This document shows, piece by piece, positions 1 to 10,346 of a stretch of DNA of 64,000 bases. Both the position numbers and the translations under genes were made by a program. The stretch lies in assembly GCA_002688175.1 (NCBI GenBank), contig NZCC01000030.1, positions 27,979 through 91,978 on the forward strand, given 5' to 3'. Every line of letters begins with the position of its first letter. The stretch's first letter is position 1. The stretch is from Chromatiales bacterium. GTDB lineage: Bacteria > Pseudomonadota > Gammaproteobacteria > Steroidobacterales > GCA-2729495. The notes under the pieces are model-generated. The model was given only the letters and a program-made list of their open reading frames with translations, searched no databases and was not told where the DNA came from.

Positions 1-1092
1 CGCAGATAATTTTGGCGCAACATTCTGCATCAACAGTTCACCGAACTCAGGGTGTTGAGTCTTAATGATGGCTTCACGTGCCTTGAAATGAGCGTCTTCA
101 AGCATCTCCGGAGCGCGGTAGATTTTGCCCGACGGGATGCCACTCTCGGACATCAACTCTTCAAGTTCTGCGGCATCAATGGTGCACGTCCAGTCTGAGA
201 CGATGGCATCAAGTTCGACCTGGTTCGCGCCACGTGCAGAATGAGTCTGATATTTCTCATCCTCTGCCAGGTCAGGCCGATCCATGGCTTCGGTCAGACG
301 CTTGAAAACAGTGTCCTGATTTGCAGCGATCAGAATCATATTATTGTCCCGGGTCGGATAGACATTTGACGGTGCGACATTTGGCAGAATCGATCCCTGT
401 CGTTCACGTATGTAACCGGCATGGTCATATTCTGTAATCAGTGACTCCATCATATTCAGGACAGCTTCATAAATAGCTGAGTCCACAACCTGGCCTTCGC
501 CGGTGCGCTCACGATGATGCAAGGCTGTGAGTGCACCAATACACGCAAATGTTGCTGCGAGTGAATCACCGATACTGATGCCCATGCGACTTGGAGGTGT
601 TGACGGGTCGCCGCATACATATCGCAGCCCTCCCATAGATTCACCGACGGCACCAAACCCGGCTCGTTTGGAGTAAGGACCGGTTTGACCAAACCCGGAT
701 ACACGAACCATGATCAGTCCGGGATTGATTTTTTTGAGCTCCTCATATGACAGATTCCAGCGCTCCATCGTACCCGGGCGAAAATTTTCCAGTAAAAAAT
801 CTGCTTTCGAAATAAGTTCCCTCGCGATTTCCTGGCCTTCAGCCTCACGCAGGTTCAGCGTCACGGATTTCTTGTTTCGGGCAATGACCGGCCACCACAG
901 CGACTTTCCATGTGACTTTTCCTGACCCCATTCCCGCATGGGGTCACCCTTGCCCGGTGGTTCAACCTTGATGACTTCTGCGCCGAAATCGCCCATCAAC
1001 TGGCCGCAGAATGGTCCTGCGAGCAGCGTTCCCATTTCGATGAGACGAAGATCTGCAAGTGGGCCTGTATTAGGTTTCTCTTCATTTGTCAT
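1..1092 (-). CDS. CaiB/BaiF family CoA-transferase (family III), 3' end truncated by window edge
   Basis: Manual reverse-strand translation: MTNEEKPNTGPLADLRLIEMGTLLAGPFCGQLMGDFGAEVIKVEPPGKGDPMREWG...; typical CaiB/BaiF N-terminus. Open to window position 1. Confidence 0.93.
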   Translation of the reverse strand, partial: MTNEEKPNTGPLADLRLIEMGTLLAGPFCGQLMGDFGAEVIKVEPPGKGDPMREWGQEKSHGKSLWWPVIARNKKSVTLNLREAEGQEIARELISKADFLLENFRPGTMERWNLSYEELKKINPGLIMVRVSGFGQTGPYSKRAGFGAVGESMGGLRYVCGDPSTPPSRMGISIGDSLAATFACIGALTALHHRERTGEGQVVDSAIYEAVLNMMESLITEYDHAGYIRERQGSILPNVAPSNVYPTRDNNMILIAANQDTVFKRLTEAMDRPDLAEDEKYQTHSARGANQVELDAIVSDWTCTIDAAELEELMSESGIPSGKIYRAPEMLEDAHFKAREAIIKTQHPEFGELLMQNVAPKLSA

Positions 1093-1288
1093 GTGGTCAT
1101 TCCTTTCCGAGAGTCAGTCAGTTGCCGGTCAGCCTTCTGGATACAGCCAGCCTTGTAGATTGGTGTAGTCAGGTGTGGTAGTAACGGTTGTACAAAAAAT
1201 GGCGTCGTGTTCAGTGCGTAAATGGGTGTTTCGACCCATGCACCGTATAGTATAGAATAAGTCTCTTTAAGCTGTCTGCAAACAAGTA

Positions 1289-2221
1289 ATGACTGAAGGC
1301 TCCCAAAAAGTTTCCATTATTGAGGTAGGCCCGCGTGATGGCCTGCAAAGTGAACCGGAGATCCTGTCTACACTGGCCAAGGTCGAATTCATCCAGCGGG
1401 CAATCGATGCCGGAATCAGGCGTCTGGAAGTCACAAGCTTTGTGCATCCGAAGCGGGTTCCGCAGATGGCTGATGCAGAGGATGTCATTCGCAGCTTGCC
1501 GGATCGGTCGGATGTGACCTATATCGGTCTCGTATTAAATCGGCGCGGATTTGATCGGGCGCGCGATGTCAAAATTGATGAAATCGGCATGGCTGTCGTT
1601 GCCAGTGATACCTATAACCGGCGCAACCAGGGGGTTTCGACGAATGAGTCGATCCAGGCCTGGCTGGATATAGCCAGAGATGCCAAGGAGGCTGGAATTC
1701 GTGCCAACGTTATGGTGTCGTCCGCCTTTGGCTGTCCGTTTGAGGGCGAGGTGGCGTTGCAGACCGTACTGGATATTGTTGATCAGGTTGCACAGGGCGA
1801 TCCGGTCGAATTGGGTATCGCTGATAGCATTGGCGTTGCTGTCCCAAACCAGGTCACCGAGATGGTTGCAGCCATACGTGAGCATGTGCCGCATTTGCCG
1901 ATTCGCTGTCATCTTCATAATACCCGTAATACAGGTCTTGCCAATGCTCAGGCCGCGCTGGAATCCGGTGTGGCATCAATAGATGCGAGCATTGGTGGAA
2001 TCGGTGGTTGCCCATTTGCGCCGGCCGCAACAGGTAACATCCCAACTGACGATTTGATTTATATGTTTGAACGATCCGGCGTTGAGACCGGAGTGTCACT
2101 GGAGAAGATAATAGCAACCAGCGAATGGCTGCAGGAGCAACTTGGCCGCGGTGTGCCTGCCATGCTGCCTAAAGCTGGCATTTTTCCTCAGATCGCTGAA
2201 AAATACAGAGAAGCCAGCTAG
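1289..2221 (+). CDS. Hydroxymethylglutaryl-CoA lyase-like protein (HMGL/DRE-TIM family)
   Basis: VSIIEVGPRDGLQSEPEILSTLAKVEFIQRAIDAG...VTSFVHPKRVPQMADA; C-terminal GGIGGCPFAPAATGNIPTDD motif. Confidence 0.92.
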   Translation: MTEGSQKVSIIEVGPRDGLQSEPEILSTLAKVEFIQRAIDAGIRRLEVTSFVHPKRVPQMADAEDVIRSLPDRSDVTYIGLVLNRRGFDRARDVKIDEIGMAVVASDTYNRRNQGVSTNESIQAWLDIARDAKEAGIRANVMVSSAFGCPFEGEVALQTVLDIVDQVAQGDPVELGIADSIGVAVPNQVTEMVAAIREHVPHLPIRCHLHNTRNTGLANAQAALESGVASIDASIGGIGGCPFAPAATGNIPTDDLIYMFERSGVETGVSLEKIIATSEWLQEQLGRGVPAMLPKAGIFPQIAEKYREAS

Positions 2222-2360
2222 GCGGGTCAATCAGGTTATTTGCCCGTAGCATCGGTATTTTGCAAATAAAAAAGTAGCGTCAAGTTTGTGTTGACTGCCG
2301 GACCGGGTGTCTGCAGCAGTTGTTTGATTAAATTTATAGAAATAATTTTAAGGTGAAAAC

Positions 2361-4421
2361 ATGAGTTACCGTCTTGGTGTAGATGTCGGCGGCACGTTTA
2401 CCGATCTGCTCTTAATTAGCGAGGAAAGCGGGGAAACATTTACCGCTAAAGTTCCTTCAACACCGGAAGATTCATCAGTTGGCGTTCTGAATGGCGTGGC
2501 GCGAATTTGCGATGAATCGGGTGTCGATCCCAAGAAAATTCAGCGTGTGATGCACGGTACCACCGTGGCAACTAATGCAGTGCTGCAAGGGAAAGGCGCT
2601 AAAGTCGGCCTGGTGACAACTAAGGGTTATGAACAAACCCTGCAGGTTGCACGTTCATTCTGTCCGGGAGGACTCGGCGGTTGGGTGACCTTCAACAAAA
2701 GTCCGTTGCTGGCGCCGCTCGAGCTCACCATCGGTGCGGATGAGCGCATCGGTGCATCGGGCGAGATTATCCGTGAACTGGACGAGGACGCATTGCGTAA
2801 AGATCTCGGGACGCTGAAGGCGACCGGTGAAGTGGAAGCGCTGACCATATGCTTCGTCAATGCCTACATTAACGGCGATAACGAGCAGAAGGCCGCGGCC
2901 ATTGCACGCGAAGTTTTCGGTGATACGGCCATCTCAATATCAAGCGAGGTCGTCCCGGAAATGCAGGAGTACGAACGTACCGAGACGACGGTCATGAATT
3001 CTTACGTACGTCCCGAAATGCGGTTATACATTGATAACCTGCAATCGGCACTAAATACACGCATGGGCGATGATCTATTGCTATCGCTTCTCCGCAGCGA
3101 CGGTGGCCTGGCTTCGGGTCGTGCGGCAGCTGATTCGCCGGTTAACATGTTGATGTCCGGTCCGGCCGGCGGCGTAACCGGTGCAATTTATTTCTGTAGC
3201 CGATCCGGTTTTGATGACATCCTGACGTTCGACATGGGCGGTACGTCGACCGATGTGGCGTTGATTCAGGATTCAAAGGCTCGCGTCCGGCGTGAAACGT
3301 TCGTCGGTGACGTCAAGGTTCGGGCACCGTCTGTCGATGTACGTACGGTCGGTGCCGGGGGCGGTTCCATAGCTTTCGTCCCGGAGTTGACCGGAGCGCT
3401 GCGCGTCGGGCCTGAATCTGCCGGTGCCGTACCTGGCCCCGCCGCCTACATGAAGGGTGGCGACCGGCCAACCGTTTGCGACGCCAACGTCGTGCTTGGC
3501 TACTTGCCGTCCGACGTGCAGCTCGGTGGCAAAATGGAAATTTCCAAAGATGCGGCTGATAAGGCTGTGCAGACGATTGCGGACGCATTGGACATTGATT
3601 TGCTGGAAGCTGCGGAAGGCATCATCAAGGTTGTCAACGAGTCGATGTTTGGCGCACTGCGTCTCGTCTCGGTCGAGCAGGGTTACGATCCGCGTGACTT
3701 CGCGCTGGTCTGCTTCGGTGGTGCAGGTCCACTGCACGCGAATGCGATGGGGATCCTGTCGGACGCATGGCCGGTCATTATCCCGCCGGGTCCGGGCGTG
3801 CTGTGCGCTTATGGTGACGCGACGACAACGGTTCAGGACGAGGCAACTCGTACCTACATCAAGATGGCCGAGGCCACCACAAAGGAACAGCTGCTGGAGG
3901 ATCTTAAGGTCCTACAGAATCGCGCGGCCGAATCGCTGATCGCTGATGGTATTTCAAAGAAGGAGCTCGAAGTCGTCTACCAGGCCGACATTCGTTATGC
4001 AGGTCAGGCATTCGAAATAACGCTTGACTTCACCGAAGCTGAATTGAATTCACAGGGTGTTTCGGTCATCACAGACCAGTTCGACGCCGAGCACGACCAG
4101 TTGTTCAGCTTCAAGTTAAGCGACGGCCACGAGATCCTGATGATTCGTGCAGTTGTGAAGGCCAAGGCCAAAGACGTTGCAGCGCGCTCCTTCGGTTCGG
4201 CGGACGCCAAACTGACGGACTGCATTATTCACGAGTCGAAGTTTTACTATGAAAGTGCCTGGTACGATTCTCCGTTGTATGACCGCGCCAAGCTGCATTC
4301 GGGCATTGTGGTACCGGGGCCGTCGATCGTTATGGAGATGGACTCGACGACGGTCATATTGCCGGGGCACGAAGCCACGGTCGACAAGATCGGCAATCTG
4401 CTGATCAACCCGAGCAAGTAA
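2361..4421 (+). CDS. Hydantoinase/oxoprolinase family protein, HyuA-type subunit
   Basis: YRLGVDVGGTFTDLLLI N-terminus, MHGTTVATNAVLQGKGAKVGLVTTKGYE, DMGGTSTDVALI; followed 16 nt later by a HyuB-type gene. Confidence 0.95.
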   Translation: MSYRLGVDVGGTFTDLLLISEESGETFTAKVPSTPEDSSVGVLNGVARICDESGVDPKKIQRVMHGTTVATNAVLQGKGAKVGLVTTKGYEQTLQVARSFCPGGLGGWVTFNKSPLLAPLELTIGADERIGASGEIIRELDEDALRKDLGTLKATGEVEALTICFVNAYINGDNEQKAAAIAREVFGDTAISISSEVVPEMQEYERTETTVMNSYVRPEMRLYIDNLQSALNTRMGDDLLLSLLRSDGGLASGRAAADSPVNMLMSGPAGGVTGAIYFCSRSGFDDILTFDMGGTSTDVALIQDSKARVRRETFVGDVKVRAPSVDVRTVGAGGGSIAFVPELTGALRVGPESAGAVPGPAAYMKGGDRPTVCDANVVLGYLPSDVQLGGKMEISKDAADKAVQTIADALDIDLLEAAEGIIKVVNESMFGALRLVSVEQGYDPRDFALVCFGGAGPLHANAMGILSDAWPVIIPPGPGVLCAYGDATTTVQDEATRTYIKMAEATTKEQLLEDLKVLQNRAAESLIADGISKKELEVVYQADIRYAGQAFEITLDFTEAELNSQGVSVITDQFDAEHDQLFSFKLSDGHEILMIRAVVKAKAKDVAARSFGSADAKLTDCIIHESKFYYESAWYDSPLYDRAKLHSGIVVPGPSIVMEMDSTTVILPGHEATVDKIGNLLINPSK

Positions 4422-4437
4422 GGGAGAGGAGAGAACC

Positions 4438-6309
4438 ATGACTGCAAGAATTATCGAGACCAATGACACTCCTCTCAAGAAGGTTGAAGTCGAAGGCGTG
4501 ACCGCCGACATCATCGAGAACGCACTAAAGAATGCGCGCATCGAGATGGACGCCGTTTTGTTCCGCACGGCAATGTCGCCCGGTATCCGTGAGCAGGGCG
4601 ACTGTTTCCCGATGGTCGCCAACAGAGAAGGTAAGATGGTCGTCGGCCAGTTTGGTTCGTTCATCGGTCCCTTCATGGAAGCCTATGATGCCGAGATCGA
4701 GGAAGGTGACATCATCCTGACCAACGATCCGTACATGTGTAATGCCGCTGTATCGCACCTTCCGGACTGGATCGTGCTGATGCCGGTCTTCAAGGACGGC
4801 CGGCATATCGCATGGACCGCGATGTTCGGGCACATGTCTGATAACGGCGGCATGGTCCCCGGATCCATCCCGATCAAGGCGACAACGATCTACCAGGAAG
4901 GCATTCGTATTCCACCGACCAAACTGTATAAAAACGGTGAATTGCAGGAAGACCTACTGGAGCTGATTCTGCACAATGTTCGAACGTCACAATGGAATCG
5001 CTTCGATCTGAACGCACTGGTTGCCGCCTGCAAGACGGCCGGACGTCGCTGTGTCGAAATGGCGGAACGCTTTGGTGACGATATCCTGTACAGCGCGATG
5101 GACATCATGCTGGAACGTAATTACAAAGCGATGAAGTTCATCATTCAGAATTTCATTCCGGAAGAACCGCGAACCTTTGAGGACTATATCTGCGATGACG
5201 GCATGGGCATGGGTCCATACAAGATCAAATGCACGATGTGGCGTGAAGGTGATGTCGCAATCTTTGATTTCGAGGGTACCGACCCGCAGGCGCAGAGTTC
5301 CGTAAATTTTTATCTGAACGAAGACATGTTCAAGATGTTTTTCGGTTCGTTCACGATTAATGTTGTGGATCCGCATATCGTCTTCAACGACGGCTTCTAT
5401 GACCTCGTCGATGTTCGTATCCCGGCGGGCACCTTGCTCAAACCTAAGTTCCCGGCAGCGCTTTCGGGGCGCACCCATGCGCTGGGACGTCTGTTCGACG
5501 TACTGCAGGCACTACTGGGATCCGGCGCGCCGGATCAAATGCTGAATGCCGCAGGTTTCTCGGATTCCCCTCATTTGTTCTACTCTGGTTACGACAACCG
5601 TGAGGGCAAGGACGGTGAATGGTTTCAACTATTCCAGATCGGTTTCGGCGGCATTCCAGGTCGACCAGTTGGTGACGGACCTGACGGTCATTCCCTGTGG
5701 CCCGGGTTTACGAACGTACCGAACGAGTTTATCGAATCGTATTTTCCGCTGCGCATAGAGCGATACGAGACAATTCCTGATTCAGGTGGTGCTGGTCTGC
5801 ACCGCGGTGGTAATGGACTGAGCGTTGCCTACCGTTTTCTGGCGGACGGCGATATCGCGATTCATGACGAACGCTGGCTGACATATCCATGGGGTGTGAT
5901 AGGCGGACAGGTTGGTTTGCGTTCGACCAAGCGACTAGTGCGCATTGACGGCAGCGAAGAATGGCTGCCATCGAAGTGCGATGGCATCCATGTCAATGCC
6001 GGTGATCTGTTGTACTTCAATACCTGGGGTGGGGGCGGCTGGGGCGATCCCCTTGCACGCGACGCCGAACTTGTACTGGCAGATGTTAAACGCAACCTGG
6101 TTACCGCAGATGGTGCAAAGGACTACGGCGTCGTTATAAACGACGGTTCCGTGGATGAAGCGGCAACCGAAGGACTGCGTGCAGAGATGCGCGAGGCCCG
6201 TGGTGACGAAATCTCCACGTTTAACTTTGGTCCTTCGATCGATGAGATTCGTGCCAGTTGCAAGCAGGAAACCGGTCTGGACGCACCGGAGCCGCCTGTA
6301 TTCAGATAG
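4438..6309 (+). CDS. Hydantoinase B/oxoprolinase family protein, HyuB-type subunit
   Basis: RTAMSPGIREQGDCFPMVANREGKMVVGQFGSFIG, DIILTNDPYMCNAAVSHLPDW, GGGGWGDPLARD; pairs with the upstream HyuA-type gene. Confidence 0.95.
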   Translation: MTARIIETNDTPLKKVEVEGVTADIIENALKNARIEMDAVLFRTAMSPGIREQGDCFPMVANREGKMVVGQFGSFIGPFMEAYDAEIEEGDIILTNDPYMCNAAVSHLPDWIVLMPVFKDGRHIAWTAMFGHMSDNGGMVPGSIPIKATTIYQEGIRIPPTKLYKNGELQEDLLELILHNVRTSQWNRFDLNALVAACKTAGRRCVEMAERFGDDILYSAMDIMLERNYKAMKFIIQNFIPEEPRTFEDYICDDGMGMGPYKIKCTMWREGDVAIFDFEGTDPQAQSSVNFYLNEDMFKMFFGSFTINVVDPHIVFNDGFYDLVDVRIPAGTLLKPKFPAALSGRTHALGRLFDVLQALLGSGAPDQMLNAAGFSDSPHLFYSGYDNREGKDGEWFQLFQIGFGGIPGRPVGDGPDGHSLWPGFTNVPNEFIESYFPLRIERYETIPDSGGAGLHRGGNGLSVAYRFLADGDIAIHDERWLTYPWGVIGGQVGLRSTKRLVRIDGSEEWLPSKCDGIHVNAGDLLYFNTWGGGGWGDPLARDAELVLADVKRNLVTADGAKDYGVVINDGSVDEAATEGLRAEMREARGDEISTFNFGPSIDEIRASCKQETGLDAPEPPVFR

Positions 6310-6320
6310 TCGTTCTTTGG

Positions 6321-7154
6321 TTAGTCCGGATCGACCAGTTCCTCTACTGAAGTGGTCGGTGCAGAGACCAGTGCATCGGTATTGTGCTGGTCAATAAATT
6401 CCTGTCCGATCTGTTGCGCAACTGATTTAAGTTTCGGTACAAATTTCCTGATAGCTTCGCTTTCAGGTACCGCTGTACTGGAACAGCGAAAGGTCAGCGC
6501 TGCGAGTAATCGTTCTTCAGCGATGATCGGTACCGAGATGCTCAGTTCATCAGAAATCCTGCGTATGCGATGTGCGATGGCAAAACCACGTTTACGCGTT
6601 TCAACCAGTGAGTCGTATACTTTTTTGCGATTTCGGGCTGGCAGATCTTCTTCTTTACGAGAATTAGCCAGTACATCCAGTAAACTGTCGCGCTGTTCCT
6701 TGGGGCAGTAGGACAAGTAGCACAAGCCGGCAGCAGAACCTAATAGCGGCACGCGGAAGCCCGGGCCACGTTTTTCAACCGCGAGTGGGCTCTGATGGTC
6801 AGTCGTCTGGCGAACCAGCATGGTAGAACTCGATAATGTCGCAATGGCTACCGGCCAAATTATTTCGCGACATAGATCGTAAATGTATGGACGTGCAATT
6901 TGTGTAACCCAGGCTTCGTCATCAAAGCCATCGCTCAGCCCGCGAACCATGATGGTCAGCCGGTAGCGATCATCAGATGCAGCACGGTAGGCATAACCGG
7001 CGACACACAGTGTTTCAAGAATCCGGTAAGTAGTAGTGCGCGGTAAATCAATAGAGTTTGCAACTTCTGAAACAGTGGCGCCGTTGTGTTTATTCAGAAC
7101 ATGCAGGACTTCTAGTCCACGCAGTAATGCTCGAATAGGGCGTGTAGAACTCAT
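6321..7154 (-). CDS. IclR family transcriptional regulator
   Basis: N-terminal winged HTH (LRGLEVLHVLNKHNGATVSEVANSIDLPRTTTYRILETLCVAGY) plus IclR effector-domain pattern. Confidence 0.93.
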   Translation of the reverse strand: MSSTRPIRALLRGLEVLHVLNKHNGATVSEVANSIDLPRTTTYRILETLCVAGYAYRAASDDRYRLTIMVRGLSDGFDDEAWVTQIARPYIYDLCREIIWPVAIATLSSSTMLVRQTTDHQSPLAVEKRGPGFRVPLLGSAAGLCYLSYCPKEQRDSLLDVLANSRKEEDLPARNRKKVYDSLVETRKRGFAIAHRIRRISDELSISVPIIAEERLLAALTFRCSSTAVPESEAIRKFVPKLKSVAQQIGQEFIDQHNTDALVSAPTTSVEELVDPD

Positions 7155-7321
7155 AGGTTAATGCAGACTCATCTTGACCAGCAGGCGGACAATCTTAGCT
7201 GCAAATTGCTTTAAAGCCAACCCCAAATAAATACTTAGAACTCAATAAGTTGTGACAGTTTGTAACAGTTATTTTCGGGCCATGTGCCCAATTACGTCCG
7301 ACTGGTTGGATGCATGGCAAA

Positions 7322-7380
7322 TGGCTAACATAACCCCGCTTCAAGCAGAGGAATGCGGCATCGGAGCGGTTGGCTAACAT
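7322..7380. repeat. 10-bp direct repeat TGGCTAACAT (7322-7331 and 7371-7380) in the iclR/cytochrome b561 divergent spacer
   Basis: Two identical 10-mers read directly in the intergenic sequence; operator role is only a hypothesis. Confidence 0.5.
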
Positions 7381-7395
7381 CCAAGAGGGACTTTA

Positions 7396-7938
7396 ATGAG
7401 TGATGAATCAGAGCCGGGACAACAGTCCCGGACAGATACTATTTTGGGCTGGCTGGTGGCAATCACGTTCATTGTACTGTTGTGGAATATTATCCAGATG
7501 CCCAGAACGGTACTTGAGGAACGCGAACCGCTGATGTTTTTCCATTATTCCATGGGCCTCATCGTTTCAATTCTGGCGGCAATCCGTATCTATTGGTGGC
7601 TGCGTGAACCAGCGCCGGAACCTCCGAGTGAATTACCCGTTGCATCTTTTGGTTTTAATCGAGCGATCCTGTTTGCTTTATTGTTGGTGTTTGCCGTAGA
7701 GACCGTTATTGGTTTTGTCTATGCATGGGGTGCCGGGCATGATGTCGTACTATTCGGCGTGCATTTGCCGGCTTTCATTGCCAAGAGTGAGCCGTTACGC
7801 ATGTCGATGGGTTATTTCCACAGTGCCCTGGGATTTTACTACCTGATGCTGTTTGTCATCTGGTTTGCCTTTGGCGTTTATCAGAAGATCCGCTACGGCG
7901 TAGGCCTGAAAAGACTGTTTCCCGGCTCCAGCGTGTGA
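7396..7938 (+). CDS. Cytochrome b561-type membrane protein
   Basis: Multi-TM protein with spaced His (FFHYSMGL, FGVHLPAF, YFHSALGFYY). Confidence 0.88.
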   Translation: MSDESEPGQQSRTDTILGWLVAITFIVLLWNIIQMPRTVLEEREPLMFFHYSMGLIVSILAAIRIYWWLREPAPEPPSELPVASFGFNRAILFALLLVFAVETVIGFVYAWGAGHDVVLFGVHLPAFIAKSEPLRMSMGYFHSALGFYYLMLFVIWFAFGVYQKIRYGVGLKRLFPGSSV

Positions 7939-7980
7939 TCGCGGTAACCAGATATCCTGTTAATCGAGTAAGGAGTTAAC

Positions 7981-8514
7981 GTGAGCGCATCAGCCGGTCA
8001 TAAAATGCTATATGCCATAACACTACTGGCATTCCTGGCCCTGGCCCTGTATTTCCCATATTGGTGGTTCGGTGTTGTACCGTTTGGGGTTGACGACAGG
8101 GTTTCCCAGAGTGAAATCGAGCAATTATTAGCAGGTAAGAATCTTCCTGATTACTACGCTGAGCCATTGCCGGAGATATCCGATGAAGAGTACGCGGCAC
8201 AAAAAGCAGCATTTATGTGGTGTCGTTTTTGCCACACCCTGAAACACGGCGAAGAAAACAAGGTCGGACCCAACCTGTACCGGATTTTTGGCAATCCTGC
8301 TGCTGTTGTTGCGGGATTTCCGTATTCGGGTTCATTTATCGAAGCACGTGAGAATGGACTGGTCTGGACGCCGGAAAACATGGCGGCGCTGATCGCAGCA
8401 CCGCATAAACTGGTGCCCGGCAATCGCATGCGCTATCCGCCGATGCTCTTTTACGAGGATAACCCTGAACGTCAGCAACGAATGCTTCAGTTTGTACTGC
8501 GCGAAACGCGTTAG
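7981..8514 (+). CDS. Membrane-anchored class I-like cytochrome c
   Basis: N-terminal TM segment, single CXXCH haem motif (CRFCH), downstream Met-containing GNRMRYPPM; preceded by AAGGAG; GTG start. Confidence 0.85.
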   Translation: MSASAGHKMLYAITLLAFLALALYFPYWWFGVVPFGVDDRVSQSEIEQLLAGKNLPDYYAEPLPEISDEEYAAQKAAFMWCRFCHTLKHGEENKVGPNLYRIFGNPAAVVAGFPYSGSFIEARENGLVWTPENMAALIAAPHKLVPGNRMRYPPMLFYEDNPERQQRMLQFVLRETR

Positions 8515-8547
8515 GGACTTATGAGAGCCGGTCAGGCGGGCCAGGGT

Positions 8548-9366
8548 TTATTGGATATCATGTTTGTAGACATGAATGTCTCTTTGCGGGTAAGGAATTG
8601 AGAATCCTTCGGCATCGAAGCGTTTTTTGATTTGCTCAAGGGTGTCGCAATGCACCGCCCAATAGTCAGCTGATTTGACCCACGGCCGGACCACAAAATT
8701 AACGCTCGAATCGCCAAGTTCTGCAAGTGCAACTGCCGGAGCGGGGTCGTCGAGGATCCGGTCGTCACTGGCTATGATTTCTTCCAATACCTTGCGAACC
8801 TGATCTAAATCGTCGTTATAGCCGCAGCCGGCAACGAGATCCACGCGGCGAGTCGGGTTAGCTGAGAAGTTGGTAATTTCACCGGCCATGATCTTGCTAT
8901 TGGGGATAATGATTTTCTTATTATCAGGTGTCTTCATGATCGTCGTAAAGATCTGTACCTCTTCGACGGTCCCGGTAACACCCCCGGCATCAATAAAGTC
9001 GCCGACACGATAGGGCCTGAATATAACTATCATGATTCCGGAAGCAAAGTTGGACAGCGAGCCTTGCAGTGCCAGGCCAATAGCCAGACCTGCAGCTCCG
9101 ACTACCGCGAGCAGTGATGTAGTTTGTACCCCGAGTTTATTGATCGTTGCGATGATGACAGCGATCATCAGCGTGTAATAGAGCATATTGCCAAGAAAAT
9201 GCTCGAGCGTATCTTCTATATTGGCTTTGGCCATTCCTCTTTTGGCCAGGCCAGTCAGAAGTTTTGCGATCCATTTGCCAACAAAGAAAATGGCAATCGC
9301 ATAGGCCAGACGAAAGCCGATCAAACTAATGAATTCAGTAGAGAGGGTGGGAATTTCGGCATCCAT
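8548..9366 (-). CDS. Small-conductance mechanosensitive channel (MscS family)
   Basis: Three TM segments, VVGAAGLAIGLALQGSLSNFASGIMIVIFRPYRVGDFIDAGG. Confidence 0.96.
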   Translation of the reverse strand: MDAEIPTLSTEFISLIGFRLAYAIAIFFVGKWIAKLLTGLAKRGMAKANIEDTLEHFLGNMLYYTLMIAVIIATINKLGVQTTSLLAVVGAAGLAIGLALQGSLSNFASGIMIVIFRPYRVGDFIDAGGVTGTVEEVQIFTTIMKTPDNKKIIIPNSKIMAGEITNFSANPTRRVDLVAGCGYNDDLDQVRKVLEEIIASDDRILDDPAPAVALAELGDSSVNFVVRPWVKSADYWAVHCDTLEQIKKRFDAEGFSIPYPQRDIHVYKHDIQ

Positions 9367-9500
9367 TACAAAGGGTCCTTGTTTTGTGATTCAGGGTTGG
9401 AACCGTTATCTTGCTGCTCATAAGTAAAATTTGCAAAACGGCGCCATTCCAGTGGCTGAAAACAGTATTAATGTGATTTCTATAAAAAGTAGATAACAAT

Positions 9501-10317
9501 ATGAAATATATAGCATTAGGAAAAAGCGGTTTAAAGGTTTCAGAGATTTGCCTGGGCACGATGACCTTCGGCGAAGAATTCGGTATTGGGGCGGCTGGGT
9601 ACAGACTATATTGATCTTTTCTGGGTGCATGCCTGGGACGGTAGCACTGGACTCAGTGAAGTCATGCGTGCGCTGGACGATCAGGTCCGGAATGGCAAGA
9701 TCCTGCATATTGGCATCAGTAACGCACCTGCGTGGGTAATTTCAGCGGCAAATACCCTCGCCGAGGAGCGCGGATGGACCCCATTTACGGCTATGCAGTT
9801 ACATTACAACCTCGTCGAACGATCAATTGAGAGCGAACATTTTGCCCTCGCAAATGCACAAAACATGGCCATCACGCCCTGGAGCCCATTAGCGGGTGGC
9901 CTGCTGACCGGCAAGTTCAATCGTGATCAGGATCCGGGTAGCCGGGCAGGTACCCGGTTGGCTGACAGCCCCCGACGTGCCCAGGTGCTGGATGAAAAGA
10001 ACCTGGAGGTAGCTGAAAAGCTGGCTGAGCTCGCACGGGAAATGGGTTGTTCGCCGGCCCAACTTGCTCTGGTCTGGATGATGAGGCGGACCACAACCTG
10101 CGTGGTGCCGATTATCGGTGCCCGTAAACTCGATCAATTACAGGATAACCTGGGTGCCACGCAAATTGAGCTTACGCCTGTGCAGATTGCAGCGCTCGAC
10201 GAACTGGCCGCGCCGGAGACGGCCTACCCGCAAATGCTTTATGAGAGTGATTTCTTTCGCGCGTTAATGTACGGCGAAGCCTGGCACCAGCTGGAACTCG
10301 ACCGGCCATGGCAATAA
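9501..10317 (+). pseudogene. Aldo/keto reductase with a frame-disrupting internal deletion
   Basis: 9501 frame encodes [30 protein letters not shown] and stops at 9612-9614; homology resumes in another frame near 9586 with [18 protein letters not shown]. The intervening AKR segment is missing. Confidence 0.8.
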
Positions 10318-10346
10318 CACCAAGGTGAAACCCAACCGGGCGGGGA

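Noticed and set aside
710-1168. Plus-strand ORFs 710-925 and 938-1168
   Set aside because: Antisense to a clear CaiB/BaiF CoA-transferase reading frame on the minus strand.
3273-3939. ORFs 3273-3737 (-), 3313-3588 (-) and 3457-3939 (+)
   Set aside because: Shadow ORFs inside hyuA; low-complexity Arg/Ser-rich translations without recognisable domains.
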